64,000 nucleotides of DNA from Aequorivita capsosiphonis DSM 23843 (GTDB lineage: Bacteria > Bacteroidota > Bacteroidia > Flavobacteriales > Flavobacteriaceae), in the NCBI RefSeq assembly GCF_000429125.1, contig NZ_AUBG01000001.1, positions 372,001 to 436,000 on the forward strand. Direction: 5' to 3'. Below the pieces are notes generated by a model, which was not told the DNA's origin, ran no database searches, and saw only the letters and a program-made list of their open reading frames with translations. How positions within the stretch are numbered: the stretch's first letter is position 1; the number at the start of each line of letters is the position of its first letter. This document shows, one piece after another, positions 43,204 to 54,167 of the stretch. A program made the position numbers and the translations under genes.

Positions 43204-43920
43204 ATGTTTTCCAGAACGAATATAGAAATTCAGCTTTTAAAATATCGCACCAAACGTATTGATGAGCAGTCAATTATTGATGAAGTGCAAAAAATATTTT
43301 CAGAAAATGAAAATAAGCGGAAGGAAATAGTTTCTACCTTAACTGAAGATGATATAGAGGCTGTAAATCATCTTAATTTTGACTTACTACATTCCGAACA
43401 AATTTTCCATATTGACGACATTAAAGGCCTCTGCATTAATTATCGTTTACGTTTTCTAGGCTCTCATCATTTTAAAGGAGATTTTCCTGAAGAAGCCATT
43501 TCTGAAATAAGACACCTTGAAAACAGTCACGACATAACTTTGAGAAACTTCAAAATTGTAGCACCGGCAAAACTATTAAAGCTAGAAAATGCGGACGATC
43601 CATTGCTTTTTGCACCCATGGGCAATGATTATTATTACTTAATTCACAAATGGGGAAGAGACTTGCACCCATTTCGGAAATTATTGATGTGGCCCTATAA
43701 AAGTCTAGACAACTTGGTTTTTATGGTTATGGTTTTAAGTGTCCTTCTTACGTCCATCGTCCCAATGCATTGGTTAACGCCCCATCCCGGAATTGGTGAA
43801 TATTTATTTTTAGCCTTCTTTATTTTTACGGGCATGGGAGGAATGGTCATTCTTTATGGTTTTTCAAAAGGTAAAAACTTTAATGGCGCTATCTGGAAGA
43901 GCAAATATTATAATGCCTGA
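43204..43920 (+). CDS. Hypothetical membrane protein, two helices near C-terminus
   Basis: 238 residues. The N-terminal about 145 residues are soluble and Glu/Lys-rich (RTKRIDEQSIIDEVQKIFSE), with a central region LRFLGSHHFKGDFPEEAISEIRHLE and a FAPMGNDYYYLIHKWG phrase; two membrane segments follow at about 172-190 (LVFMVMVLSVLLTSIVP) and 203-224 (YLFLAFFIFTGMGGMVIL). I do not recognise a family. The soluble part faces the cytoplasm by the inside-positive rule. Its downstream gap carries only a leader hairpin for the next gene. Confidence 0.7.
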   Translation: MFSRTNIEIQLLKYRTKRIDEQSIIDEVQKIFSENENKRKEIVSTLTEDDIEAVNHLNFDLLHSEQIFHIDDIKGLCINYRLRFLGSHHFKGDFPEEAISEIRHLENSHDITLRNFKIVAPAKLLKLENADDPLLFAPMGNDYYYLIHKWGRDLHPFRKLLMWPYKSLDNLVFMVMVLSVLLTSIVPMHWLTPHPGIGEYLFLAFFIFTGMGGMVILYGFSKGKNFNGAIWKSKYYNA

Positions 43921-44141
43921 ATAACGCTGCTAAAACTTAAATTTTTGGTGCTACAACTCTTCTACTCCACATCTATTTGTCAAAAACTAAAACTTTAACA
44001 TATTTTCTTCAACAACAACAAGTTTTAATTTCTGGTATTGCTGTCTATTGTTTTATCATAAATTAATAAAAATTATTTAACATTCTCTTTTTATTTATTT
44101 TTCCATCAAGCTATCCATAATTTTTTAGCCAATTCTTAGTT

Positions 44142-44188
44142 TATTCCGCAGTTCCTATAATAGCAAGCTTAATATCTTGCGCGGAATA
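44142..44188 (+). promoter_or_regulatory. Stem-loop in the leader of the large T9SS gene
   Basis: Arms TATTCCGC (44142-44149) and GCGGAATA (44181-44188) enclose an inner stem GCAAG / CTTGC (44163-44167, 44176-44180) with loop CTTAATAT. The structure ends 23 bases before the ATG at 44212. It could be an operator or an RNA element regulating or stabilising the long transcript. The remaining 220 bases of the gap are plain AT-rich DNA. Confidence 0.5.
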
Positions 44189-44211
44189 TTAATTTATAAA
44201 CCTAAATAATA

Positions 44212-47200
44212 ATGAAAAGAATTACCTTAATTCTATCCCTGTTCGTTATGTGCTGTAGTTGGCATGGAAATGCGCAGGTTTTAAATGAAAGTTTTGACTC
44301 CCCAACCTTCCCCGCTGGTTGGACGAACGAATATGTTAACAAGACGGAAAACTGGAATATCGTTACAGGAAACTCTGATGGCGCGGAACCACATTCGGAT
44401 CCCTACATGATTGAATTCAAACATAGCAACTTTGGTGCGATCACTAAGTTAGTAACACCATCTTTAGATTTAAGTGCGGTAAGCCATCCTCAGCTTAAAT
44501 TTTTCCTATTAAACATAAAATCAGGTGCAGTAGACGAACTACGTGTTTATTACAAAACCAGTAGCACTGGAGCTTGGACTCAGCTTGGCGAAAACTATAA
44601 TTATGCTCACGATACTTGGACGGAAATAACTTTAAATCTTCCTGACCCATCAGACGATTATTATATTGCCTTTGAAGGTAAATTTTTATTCGGTGGAGGA
44701 GTTGATATAGATGATGTAACTGTAGGTGAAGGACCAACTTGCTTGGCACCTACCAGTTTAAAAGCTAAAAACCTTACTGCTCCTTCAGCTTACTTAGAGT
44801 GGATTGAGCCAGGTTCTGCCACAAAATGGAACATTGAATATGGACCTACTGGTTTTACTCAAGGTTCAGGAACAACTGTTGCTGATACCGATGGAACTAT
44901 TGGTGAAAACATTACAGGCTTAACAGCAAGCACAACTTACGATTTTTATGTAAACGCAGATTGCGACGGTGGCGATATCAGCTCTTGGTCCGGTCCTAAG
45001 CAGTTTACTACTACTTGCACACCAATCAGCTCTTATCCTTGGACAGAAAAATTTGAATCTACTGAATATCCAGATGTACCAAACTGCTGGACTGTAGTTG
45101 ACAATAATGAGGACAACCGCAAATTTGAATCAGATGATGGATTTGGAGTTGGAGCCTCAAAAGCAGTTGGAATGTATACCGACTTTAATAATGGAAACAA
45201 TGATGATTACTTAATGTTGCCTCCATTGAATTTAGACGGAAACCAAAAGTTGACATTTTACACATTATTATTAAAGGCTGCCCAGCCTGATGAATTTGAA
45301 GTGTTATTATCTACAACAGAAAATGATGTAGAAGACTTTACTACTGTTATTCTTCCTCCAACTCTTGTTACTACGGCAGGACCAAATGAAGTTAGCATAG
45401 ATTTAAGTGATTACAGTGGAATTGTACATATTGCAGTGCATATCCCTAATAGCAGCACTGATGGATACTACATCTATTTTGATGACTTTTCTATAGAAGA
45501 CGTTATTTTGTCTTGTCCTCCGGTAACTGAATTAACTGCAACGCCACTAGGCGATGGTTCGGTTGATGTTGCTTGGACGAGTGGTGGTAGTGAAACAGAA
45601 TGGGAAATTGAATATGGCGCGCCAGGATTCACATTAGGAACTGGAACTACAGTTACCGTAAACGGTACATCTGGAGAAAACCTTACAGGATTGGATACCA
45701 ATACAAGCTATGAGCTATACGTAACTGCAGTTTGTGCCATAGATGACTCAAGTATCCCTACAGGCCCCGTTGCATTTAGAACTGCAGATACCGATGGATG
45801 TGGTCAAACACAAGTAGGTAATGGCTTTGAAGGTGTTTATGTAATTACTCCAGATTCTGGATATAAAATTGCTGATGATTTTATTGTACCAGCTAGTACC
45901 ACTAACCTTTCAGTAGAAACTATTTCAGCAAACCTAGTTGCTGCTGGCGGAATAAATACCGCGAGTATCGTTTTTTATGAAGATAATAATGGAATCCCTG
46001 GAACTCAAATTGGAACTACCATTGAAAACATAACTCCTACCTCACAGGTTTTAATTGGTGACTATCAAGGAACTGAAGCTTGGGAAGTAGTCCTAGATCT
46101 TCCAACAGCGGTAGATTTTTCAAATGGTGCAAACAACACACCTGCGACCTATTGGGTTCAGATAAGCGCAACACCAAACGGAAATTCACCAGTAGGTATT
46201 GAAATGACTAGCGCTAACCATATAGGTAACTATGCCATGATTAGATATGAGTTTGATCCGTGGATGGTAAACCCAGGTAGTTTTGACGCTGTTTTCAGCA
46301 TTGGAGGAACTTGTACAACTGTTGAATGTCCTGAGCCTACAAATTTAGCAGCTACAAGTATTACGCTGACTTCCGCTAAAATAACTTGGAATGCCGGTGG
46401 AACAGAAACCGAATGGGAATTGGAATATGGCCCTGCTGGTTTCGAACTTGGAACTGGTACTGTAATTCCTGATAATGATGGTATTGCTGGAGAAACCATT
46501 ACTGGTTTGGAACCTTCTACTTATTATGAGTATTATGTTACGCCTTTATGTAGCTCTGGGGATCCATTCCCAGCTGGTCCAAAAGGATTTAGTACACTTT
46601 GTGGAGACACCATAGATACCTTCCCATTTTTAGAGTCTTTTGAAAATACTTCAGGCACTAGAGACTGTTGGACTAACGAGTATGTAGCAGGTGAACCAAC
46701 AGACTGGATGTATGTAGGTACCAATGGTAACAACTCAATAACTCCAAGAACAGGAGATTTAATGGCTCAGTTTAAAATTGAGTCTATGACTGAAAAGACT
46801 AAGTTGGTATCTCCAGCTATGGATTTAACTTCTTTAACAAGTCCACAACTTACATTCTATTTTGCAAATGCAGATTGGATTGGAGATGTAGATGAACTAC
46901 GCATTTTTTACAAGTCTAGCGCAAGCGGATCTTGGACGCAAATTGGAGAGAGTTATACTACATTACACGACGTATGGACTCAAGTTATATTGGACCTTCC
47001 AAACGCAAGTAGCGATTACTACATTGCTTTTGAAGGAAAATCCAATTTCGCAAGAGGAATAGATGTTGACGATGTTATGGTAGCTGAAGCACCAACGTGT
47101 ATGCAACCTTTGAATCTTCAAGCATTGCATATGACTCAAGATTCTGTAGAACTTTCTTGGGATGAAGTTACTGGAGCTAACAACGGATATATTTGGTATA

Positions 47201-48009
47201 TTTTTGAAGAAAATGCAGATCCTGTAACAGCAACTCCTGTAGCTACTGGAACAACTACGCAAGGTACAACCTCGGTAGACGTAACTGATTTAGATGATTA
47301 TACTATTTATGATTTCTACGTAAAAGCTGATTGTGATGACGACGGAATGAGCAACCTAGCAGGACCTACCACTTTCAAAACTGCGGTTATTCCTCCAGTT
47401 TGTGGACAATTCTTTCACGATACAGGTGGAGAAAATGGCAATTATGGTGATAGTGAAAATGTAACAACCATCATTTCACCAGACAACCCAGGAGAGACTG
47501 TAACGGTTACTTTTTCATCGTTTGATACAGATTTCGGATGGGATGTATTGTATGTTCACAACGGACCAGATGCAACTTATCCTTTGATAGACAGCGGAAA
47601 CGATCCTACACCTAACTTCCCAGGAGGAGGTTATTACGGACAGACCATTCCTGGACCATTTACTTCAACGCATTCTTCAGGAGCTTTGACGTTTGTGTTT
47701 AGAAGTGATTATGACGTCAATCGCGCAGGTTGGGAAGCAGACATCGTTTGTTCGCCACTTAGTGTAGCTGATCAAGCTTTTGAAAACTTCACTTATTATC
47801 CAAACCCGGTTGAAAACAGCCTGACTTTAAAAGCAGCCAACGATATTCAAACTGTAAAAGTTTACAATCTGTTAGGTCAAGAAGTTATGACTGTATCACC
47901 AAACGCAACTACTCCAACCATTGAAATGGATAGTTTGCAAACTGGTACTTACTTAATGAAAGTATCTATAGATGGAAATGAACAAACTTATAGACTTTTA
48001 AAGAAGTAA
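44212..48009 (+). CDS. Large T9SS-exported adhesin-like protein with J, Fn3 and CUB domains
   Basis: 1265 residues. Order: signal peptide 1-21; choice-of-anchor J/MAM-like domain about 23-177; Fn3 about 179-268; J/MAM-like about 275-432; Fn3 about 437-526; a beta-rich middle domain about 530-700; Fn3 about 706-796; third J domain about 800-962; Fn3 about 963-1057; CUB domain about 1064-1183 (TISPDNPGETVTVTF, GWDVLYVHNGPDA); T9SS type A domain about 1194-1265. First and third J domains are near copies (DELRVYYKTSSTGAW / DELRIFYKSSASGSW, YIAFEGK in both), so internal duplication is clear. Surface adhesion or polysaccharide/protein binding is inferred. Preceded by a leader stem-loop. Confidence 0.88.
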   Translation: MKRITLILSLFVMCCSWHGNAQVLNESFDSPTFPAGWTNEYVNKTENWNIVTGNSDGAEPHSDPYMIEFKHSNFGAITKLVTPSLDLSAVSHPQLKFFLLNIKSGAVDELRVYYKTSSTGAWTQLGENYNYAHDTWTEITLNLPDPSDDYYIAFEGKFLFGGGVDIDDVTVGEGPTCLAPTSLKAKNLTAPSAYLEWIEPGSATKWNIEYGPTGFTQGSGTTVADTDGTIGENITGLTASTTYDFYVNADCDGGDISSWSGPKQFTTTCTPISSYPWTEKFESTEYPDVPNCWTVVDNNEDNRKFESDDGFGVGASKAVGMYTDFNNGNNDDYLMLPPLNLDGNQKLTFYTLLLKAAQPDEFEVLLSTTENDVEDFTTVILPPTLVTTAGPNEVSIDLSDYSGIVHIAVHIPNSSTDGYYIYFDDFSIEDVILSCPPVTELTATPLGDGSVDVAWTSGGSETEWEIEYGAPGFTLGTGTTVTVNGTSGENLTGLDTNTSYELYVTAVCAIDDSSIPTGPVAFRTADTDGCGQTQVGNGFEGVYVITPDSGYKIADDFIVPASTTNLSVETISANLVAAGGINTASIVFYEDNNGIPGTQIGTTIENITPTSQVLIGDYQGTEAWEVVLDLPTAVDFSNGANNTPATYWVQISATPNGNSPVGIEMTSANHIGNYAMIRYEFDPWMVNPGSFDAVFSIGGTCTTVECPEPTNLAATSITLTSAKITWNAGGTETEWELEYGPAGFELGTGTVIPDNDGIAGETITGLEPSTYYEYYVTPLCSSGDPFPAGPKGFSTLCGDTIDTFPFLESFENTSGTRDCWTNEYVAGEPTDWMYVGTNGNNSITPRTGDLMAQFKIESMTEKTKLVSPAMDLTSLTSPQLTFYFANADWIGDVDELRIFYKSSASGSWTQIGESYTTLHDVWTQVILDLPNASSDYYIAFEGKSNFARGIDVDDVMVAEAPTCMQPLNLQALHMTQDSVELSWDEVTGANNGYIWYIFEENADPVTATPVATGTTTQGTTSVDVTDLDDYTIYDFYVKADCDDDGMSNLAGPTTFKTAVIPPVCGQFFHDTGGENGNYGDSENVTTIISPDNPGETVTVTFSSFDTDFGWDVLYVHNGPDATYPLIDSGNDPTPNFPGGGYYGQTIPGPFTSTHSSGALTFVFRSDYDVNRAGWEADIVCSPLSVADQAFENFTYYPNPVENSLTLKAANDIQTVKVYNLLGQEVMTVSPNATTPTIEMDSLQTGTYLMKVSIDGNEQTYRLLKK

Positions 48010-48039
48010 AAATAAGTTCCATTTTTTAATTTTAAGAAG

Positions 48040-48068
48040 ACCATCCTCATTTCGAGGATGGTTTTTTT
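48040..48068 (+). terminator. Terminator of the large T9SS gene
   Basis: ACCATCCTC (48040-48048) and GAGGATGGT (48054-48062) pair perfectly around ATTTC, followed by a T run to 48068. It lies 31 bases after the stop. Confidence 0.88.
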
Positions 48069-48246
48069 ATAGATGAAATAGACCACAAAAACCTATTGGA
48101 AAGAACCTTTGCAAAAACGTCAAGATATTAATCCGAAAAGGACCATGCTGTATTTCGTTTTTTGTGAAACATTTCACAGGGCCAAAGGGACTGAAGTCGG
48201 AAATAAGTTAGTATTTTAGTAATCAAATCAATTAATAGATCATATC

Positions 48247-48489
48247 ATGTCAGATAATTTAGAAGAAACAATTCGCGTATTCACCGGCTCAGATATTATG
48301 GCCGAAGCACTCGTTGGAAGATTAAAAGAAGCAGATATTACCCCAATCCTTCGCGACGATGAACAAAGCGGAGTCATGTTTGGTTCAGGAAGTAAGTTTG
48401 ACGATCAAGTTAGAATATTTGTCCGCAAAGACGAACTTGCGGTTGCACAACCAATCGTTGACGCTTTTAAAGCAGAAATCAAAGAATAG
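48247..48489 (+). CDS. DUF2007-type small protein
   Basis: 80 residues. The pattern IRVFTGSDIMAEALVGRLKEADITPILRDDEQSG matches DUF2007 small signal-transducing-like proteins, which fold as a ferredoxin-like domain. The partner gene begins two bases after its stop and is a diverged copy (TRIYTGPTLIAKGLVARLNEIGISPIERND), so the pair arose by duplication. Cytosolic, function unknown. A long gap with no gene (48069-48246) precedes it. Confidence 0.82.
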   Translation: MSDNLEETIRVFTGSDIMAEALVGRLKEADITPILRDDEQSGVMFGSGSKFDDQVRIFVRKDELAVAQPIVDAFKAEIKE

Positions 48490-48491
48490 AT

Positions 48492-48719
48492 ATGTCTCAA
48501 ACAAAAAGAATTTACACAGGTCCAACCTTAATTGCGAAAGGTTTGGTAGCACGCCTAAATGAAATTGGCATTAGCCCCATTGAAAGAAACGACCACGACA
48601 GCAGTTTAAGAGCTGGGTTTACTATGAGCATCGCAAATCAGACTATGATTTTTATCAGAAATGATGAAGTCGATAAAGCCCAAGCTACGATTGATGAGTT
48701 TCTGGTGGAAATTGGGTAG
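48492..48719 (+). CDS. DUF2007-type small protein, second copy
   Basis: 75 residues of the same family as the gene at 48247, sharing the layout of a beta-strand plus helix (KRIYTGPTLIAKGLVARLNEIGISP), a short loop, and the end QTMIFIRNDEVDKAQATIDEF. Two bases separate it from the first copy. A perfect 7-base array begins four bases after its stop. Confidence 0.82.
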   Translation: MSQTKRIYTGPTLIAKGLVARLNEIGISPIERNDHDSSLRAGFTMSIANQTMIFIRNDEVDKAQATIDEFLVEIG

Positions 48720-48722
48720 GAT

Positions 48723-48781
48723 TCAGTGGTCAGTGGTCAGTGGTCAGTGGTCAGTGGTCAGTGGTCAGTGGTCAGTGGTCA
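48723..48781. repeat. Perfect heptamer array (TCAGTGG)
   Basis: Eight perfect copies of TCAGTGG plus three bases of a ninth (59 bases). It starts three bases after the stop codon of the DUF2007 copy. Being perfect and long, it is likely to vary in length between strains. Confidence 0.93.
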
Positions 48782-48842
48782 AAAATAAATTTAAAAAATA
48801 GTACTCCAAAAAATTAGGGGCTTAAAAGTTTATAAGATATTC

Positions 48843-48874
48843 TCTCCTAAACTTTTAACCCCCTAAACTTTTAA
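48843..48874. repeat. Octamer array between DUF2007 and ABC-F genes
   Basis: TCTCCTAA, ACTTTTAA, CCCCCTAA, ACTTTTAA keep an 8-base step, followed by CCCTCTCAA, right before the ABC-F stop at 48892. The ACTTTTAA unit is shared with the array at 19550. Confidence 0.7.
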
Positions 48875-48891
48875 CCCTCTCAACGTATCAA

Positions 48892-50523
<1,632 letters not shown>

Positions 50524-50535
50524 TTATATTTTGCG

Positions 50536-50543
50536 CAAAAGTA
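50536..50543 (-). promoter_or_regulatory. Promoter -7 box of the ABC-F gene
   Basis: TACTTTTG on the minus strand, 18 bases before the ATG, a full TAnnTTTG match. A TTTTC at about 20 bases upstream is a weak -33 candidate. Confidence 0.5.
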
Positions 50544-50648
50544 GCCATTTAAGGGACACGCCGAAAAGATTAACGTTTTAAAAGTCCTTTTAACCATGAT
50601 TTAACATTAACCGCTCATGAGGTGGGATACATTTGTCTATTAATTTAA

Positions 50649-52049
50649 ATGCTAGTGCCATTGTTTAAAAAACTACTCCTTCTCTTATTGTTTACTACTT
50701 TATTTTCTTGTAAAAGCAACGAAGAGAATGACGTAAGTACAACCTACATAAGTGGCCAAATAATAAATCCGACCTGCGATTATATTATCTTTTCCAGAGG
50801 ATATGAGTTACGTGATACCGTAAACCTAGATTCAAATAATTTTTTCCATTATAAAACGGATAAAATTACTGCCGGACTTTACGCCTTAAGACATAACGAG
50901 ACCCAAGTTTTTTACATTGAACCAGGCGACAGTCTTCTTCTTCACTTGAACACCATAGATTTTGATGAATCGCTAGCCTACTCAGGGAAAGGGGCAGAAC
51001 AGAACAATCTTTTAATGGATTTGTTTCTTAAAAATCAAACGGAAAACCAAAATTTACCGCGCTGGTACACCCTGTCATCCAGTGATTTTGAAAGCAAAAT
51101 TGACTCTTTAAGAGCTTTAAAGGTTTCAGAATACGAAGATTTTATCAAAAACAATGAGGTAGCCGAAGATTTCAAAAAAGTGGCTCTTGCAAGTATCAAT
51201 TATGATTATTATTCAAAAAAGGAAATGTATGCCGCTGCCAATATGCGCATCGTCAATAAAATAGACCCATCGTTCTTTGCCTATAGAAACGAAGTAAATT
51301 TCCAGTGGGACGAGCTAAAGTTTTATTATCCGTATTACCGCTTTATGAACCGCTATTTTGATAATATGGTATTTTCAGAATACGATCATAAAACCGTTGT
51401 TGATAGAAATTCTTTCAAATATAATTACCGAAGAATTCAGTTGATCGACAGTACCGTAAAATCAGCCGAAATTAAAAACAATCTCTTGTACACTAACGCG
51501 TGGTGGTATATGCAGAATGCCAAAGATGCGGACCAGGAAAAAAGATTCTATAAAATATTTTCAAAAATCAATTCTGATGAAAGACAAGTCGAGGAATTAG
51601 GGAAATTACTAGATATTTCTATAAAACTTACTGCCGGTAAAACCATGCCGAACATTGCATTAGTGAACACTGATAATGTTGTAAAGGATTTAAAAAGTAT
51701 AATTAAAGCTCCCACCGTTATTTATTTCTGGACGGCTAAATTTTCTGCCCAATCTAAAAATCTTCATAATAGGGCGGCAGAATTAAAATCGAAATACCCA
51801 GAATATAACTTTATAGGAATTAATGTAGATACCCATTTCAAAAATTGGCGAGAAATAGTAAAGAAGAGAGGTTATAATCCAGATGAAGAATTTCAGCTCG
51901 AAAATATAACCGAAGCCGAAAAGAATCTTATGCTGAAATCAATGAATAAAACCATTATTTTAGATGAAAACGGAGTAATTCTTGACGGAAAAACCAATTT
52001 GTTCCATATTAATTTTGAAGAATTGCTTCTTGGTTTTTTAAACCGATAA
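50649..52049 (+). CDS. Thioredoxin-like lipoprotein without the CxxC pair
   Basis: 466 residues with lipobox FSC near residue 20. The N-terminal part (about 30-120) has the beta-sandwich features of DUF4369-like heads (YISGQIINPTCDYIIFSRG, GLYALRHNETQVFYIEPGDSLLLHL). The C-terminal part (about 325-466) has the TlpA/thioredoxin fold: TVIYFWTAKFSAQSKNLHNR, INVDTHFKNWREIVKKRGY. At the position of WCxxC both cysteines are replaced (FSAQ), so redox activity is not expected. The head-plus-TlpA layout is common for Bacteroidota lipoproteins. Facing the periplasm; possibly a scaffold or chaperone. Confidence 0.82.
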   Translation: MLVPLFKKLLLLLLFTTLFSCKSNEENDVSTTYISGQIINPTCDYIIFSRGYELRDTVNLDSNNFFHYKTDKITAGLYALRHNETQVFYIEPGDSLLLHLNTIDFDESLAYSGKGAEQNNLLMDLFLKNQTENQNLPRWYTLSSSDFESKIDSLRALKVSEYEDFIKNNEVAEDFKKVALASINYDYYSKKEMYAAANMRIVNKIDPSFFAYRNEVNFQWDELKFYYPYYRFMNRYFDNMVFSEYDHKTVVDRNSFKYNYRRIQLIDSTVKSAEIKNNLLYTNAWWYMQNAKDADQEKRFYKIFSKINSDERQVEELGKLLDISIKLTAGKTMPNIALVNTDNVVKDLKSIIKAPTVIYFWTAKFSAQSKNLHNRAAELKSKYPEYNFIGINVDTHFKNWREIVKKRGYNPDEEFQLENITEAEKNLMLKSMNKTIILDENGVILDGKTNLFHINFEELLLGFLNR

Positions 52050-52185
52050 GTCGGTGTCAAAGCTTAGTTTCCATTGCTGGCAAGCAGCTCAAGAGCCATA
52101 AACGGCCATCAATAATAGCTACAATGAACGCTTTTAAGCGAATTGGCAATTTCTAACAAACCAATAGAATTCGTTTAGGCCGAAA

Positions 52186-52839
52186 TTAATTCCCCTTTTT
52201 ATAATCTTCCAAAAACTGCTTTAAACCACTATCAGTTAGCGGGTGTTTTAATAAGCCTTCAATAGATGAAAGTGGCCCCGTCATTACATCTGCCCCGATT
52301 TTCGCACAGTTTATAATATGCATAGTATGCCGAATGGAAGCCGCGAGAATTTGAGTTTCGAAACCGTAGTTATCATATATAAGTCTAATATCTGCAATCA
52401 ACTCAAGTCCATCTGTTGAAATATCATCCAATCTTCCAATAAAAGGAGAAACATAAGTAGCCCCGGCTTTTGCTGCCAACAACGCCTGTCCAGCTGAAAA
52501 AACTAAGGTACAATTGGTGCGAATACCGTGATCTGTAAAATACTTTAGAGCTTTTACACCTTCCTTTATCATTGGAATTTTAACCACAATCTGATCGTGA
52601 AGTTCAGCGAGCTCCTCGCCTTCCCTTACCATTCCTTCAAAATCGGTCGCAATTACTTCTGCAGAAACATCGCCATCAACTATGTTACAGATGTCCACAT
52701 AATGCTTTAAGATATTGTTTTTGCCTTTTACTCCCTCCTTCGCCATTAGTGATGGATTGGTAGTTACTCCGTCCAATACGCCAAGGTCCTGGGCTTCTTT
52801 AATTTGGTCTAGGTTTGCGGTATCTATAAAAAATTTCAT
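52186..52839 (-). CDS. fsa: Transaldolase-like / fructose-6-phosphate aldolase
   Basis: Class I aldolase, 217 residues. [36 protein letters not shown] is the family opening; the Schiff-base Lys87 sits in IVVKIPM; further motifs are [20 protein letters not shown] and [11 protein letters not shown]. The size matches the short TalC/Fsa group rather than full-length transaldolase. Acts in pentose phosphate or triose/sugar exchange in the cytosol. It precedes the SDR gene on the same strand by a 114-base gap. Confidence 0.92.
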   Translation of the reverse strand: MKFFIDTANLDQIKEAQDLGVLDGVTTNPSLMAKEGVKGKNNILKHYVDICNIVDGDVSAEVIATDFEGMVREGEELAELHDQIVVKIPMIKEGVKALKYFTDHGIRTNCTLVFSAGQALLAAKAGATYVSPFIGRLDDISTDGLELIADIRLIYDNYGFETQILAASIRHTMHIINCAKIGADVMTGPLSSIEGLLKHPLTDSGLKQFLEDYKKGN

Positions 52840-52953
52840 AAGTATAGTTTCAGATTAATGTTTGCTAAAATTAGGAAGAATAGATTGATTAAATTGGGTT
52901 GTTGACAAAGATTGATAAACTGGTATTTAAATTTCGCAAGTTCTTCTTACAAT

Positions 52954-53760
52954 TTACTTTAACCCATAATGCTTCAAAAGCATCCGTTCATATACCTTGT
53001 CTGGTAAAATACGCTTTAGTACGATTGAAAATTTCTGCAGGCGAGAGCCCACTTTATAGTGAATCCTGGGATTCTCAGTTTCAATAATTTTATGGACCAC
53101 CTTTGCCATTTCCAGTGGGTCGTTACCATTATCAACATGCTCATTCATCATTTTGAGCGTGTTTCCATAGTCCTTATTATAAGGTGAGTTCTTTAACTCT
53201 GGCGCGTGATAGCGTCCCGCAGCAATATTTGTAGCAAAATCCCCCGGAGCAACATTGGTCATTTTTATTCCGAATTGCAGTGTTTCCATACGCATCGCTT
53301 CTATAGTAATTTCAAGGGAAGCTTTTGTTGCAGAATAAATCCCTCGGTATGGAAGCCCCATATATGCAGCTATTGAAGTAATATTCAAGATATGGCCGCA
53401 ACCCTGATTACGCATCTGCGGAAGCACGGCTTTTATTACATTAATGGGTCCGAGAAAATTGGTTTGAAATGCTTTTTTGATCTCTTCTTCTGGAGTTTCC
53501 TCAATTGGACCCGTAATTCCAATCCCTGCATTATTAATTACAACATCAATTTTCTGAGCTTTACTTAGAATTTCCGAAACAACAGCTTGTATAGAATCCG
53601 TATCGTTCACATCCATTTTCAGTATAGAGAATGATGAATTGGTTATATTTTGAGGATTTCGGCTAGTTCCAAAGACTTGGTAGCCTCTTTCGCTAAGGTA
53701 ATCACCAATGGCTCTACCAATTCCCGAAGAACCGCCTGTAATGAGTACTACTTTTGGCAT
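52954..53760 (-). CDS. Short-chain dehydrogenase/reductase
   Basis: 268 residues, classical SDR with Rossmann opening GGSSGIGRAIG (8-18), VINNAGIG, LNITSIAAYMG (catalytic Ser) and YSATKASLE (Tyr and Lys). The long C-terminal tail (RILPDKVYERMLLKHYG) points to the subgroup used for lipid or steroid-like substrates; the exact substrate is unknown. The candidate promoter is at 53778-53809. Confidence 0.9.
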   Translation of the reverse strand: MPKVVLITGGSSGIGRAIGDYLSERGYQVFGTSRNPQNITNSSFSILKMDVNDTDSIQAVVSEILSKAQKIDVVINNAGIGITGPIEETPEEEIKKAFQTNFLGPINVIKAVLPQMRNQGCGHILNITSIAAYMGLPYRGIYSATKASLEITIEAMRMETLQFGIKMTNVAPGDFATNIAAGRYHAPELKNSPYNKDYGNTLKMMNEHVDNGNDPLEMAKVVHKIIETENPRIHYKVGSRLQKFSIVLKRILPDKVYERMLLKHYGLK

Positions 53761-53777
53761 AGAAGGTTGTTGAATAG

Positions 53778-53809
53778 CAAAGGTGCGGTTATGCGTTCAG
53801 TTTTCCAAA
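53778..53809 (-). promoter_or_regulatory. Promoter of the SDR gene
   Basis: On the minus strand, TTTG at 53806-53809 and CACCTTTG at 53778-53785 are 20 bases apart. The -7 box differs from TAnnTTTG in its first base, so moderate support only. Confidence 0.4.
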
Positions 53810-54020
53810 TAGTTTTTTGAAAAAGAAACAGAACTGAAATGGTATCAAGAAAAAAACGAATCAACAATAATCATTTGAAACATTCCCTATTTTGTTATTT
53901 AATATTCTGAATAAGGAGGTGTTTTTTAAAACGGTAAGAAGTATATTTATTTACCGGTTTTGGAATTTTCCTGTTTTGGATTTTGGAATTTCTTATTTGG
54001 AATTTCCCTTTTAAGAGATT

Positions 54021-54073
54021 TGCCATTTTTTGTTCCGCTCCCAAAATTTCGAGAGCGGGAACAAAAAATGGCA
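54021..54073. repeat. Large inverted repeat adjoining the SRP RNA 3' end
   Basis: Left arm 54021-54040 (TGCCATTTTTTGTTCCGCTC) and right arm 54053-54073, its reverse complement apart from one bulged base, around a 12-base AT-rich loop. The right arm contains the last bases of the SRP RNA gene (54070-54073). On the minus strand the U-rich ATTTTTT follows the RNA directly, so the hairpin probably includes its terminator. Confidence 0.7.
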
Positions 54074-54163
54074 AGCTACCTACATCACACCGCTACGACC
54101 ATTTACCTTTGCTGCGTTCCCGCCCTGGAGGATTCAACAGGAGCTGGTTGTGTAGGACTTGCC
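54070..54163 (-). ncRNA. ffs: Signal recognition particle RNA (4.5S-like, bacterial small)
   Basis: About 94 bases, minus strand. The ends GGCAAG and CTTGCC pair, followed by ACACAACC / GGTGTGAT-type pairing. The apical SRP54-binding helix has CCTCCAGGGC, GGGAACGCAGCAAAGG and GGTCGTAGCGG, the symmetric-loop region with the conserved GGAA/GCAGCAA pattern of 4.5S RNA. It is too short for the ORF-based view and has no coding counterpart. It partners Ffh (not in window) in membrane targeting of nascent proteins. A strong promoter sits immediately upstream. Confidence 0.88.
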
Positions 54164-54167
54164 GCTG

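Noticed and set aside
44495-47262. Long open frames antisense to the large T9SS gene
   Set aside because: They mirror the repetitive codon pattern of the sense gene and have no domain.
48723-48781. CRISPR array
   Set aside because: Unit is 7 bases with no spacers, so it is a tandem array, not CRISPR.
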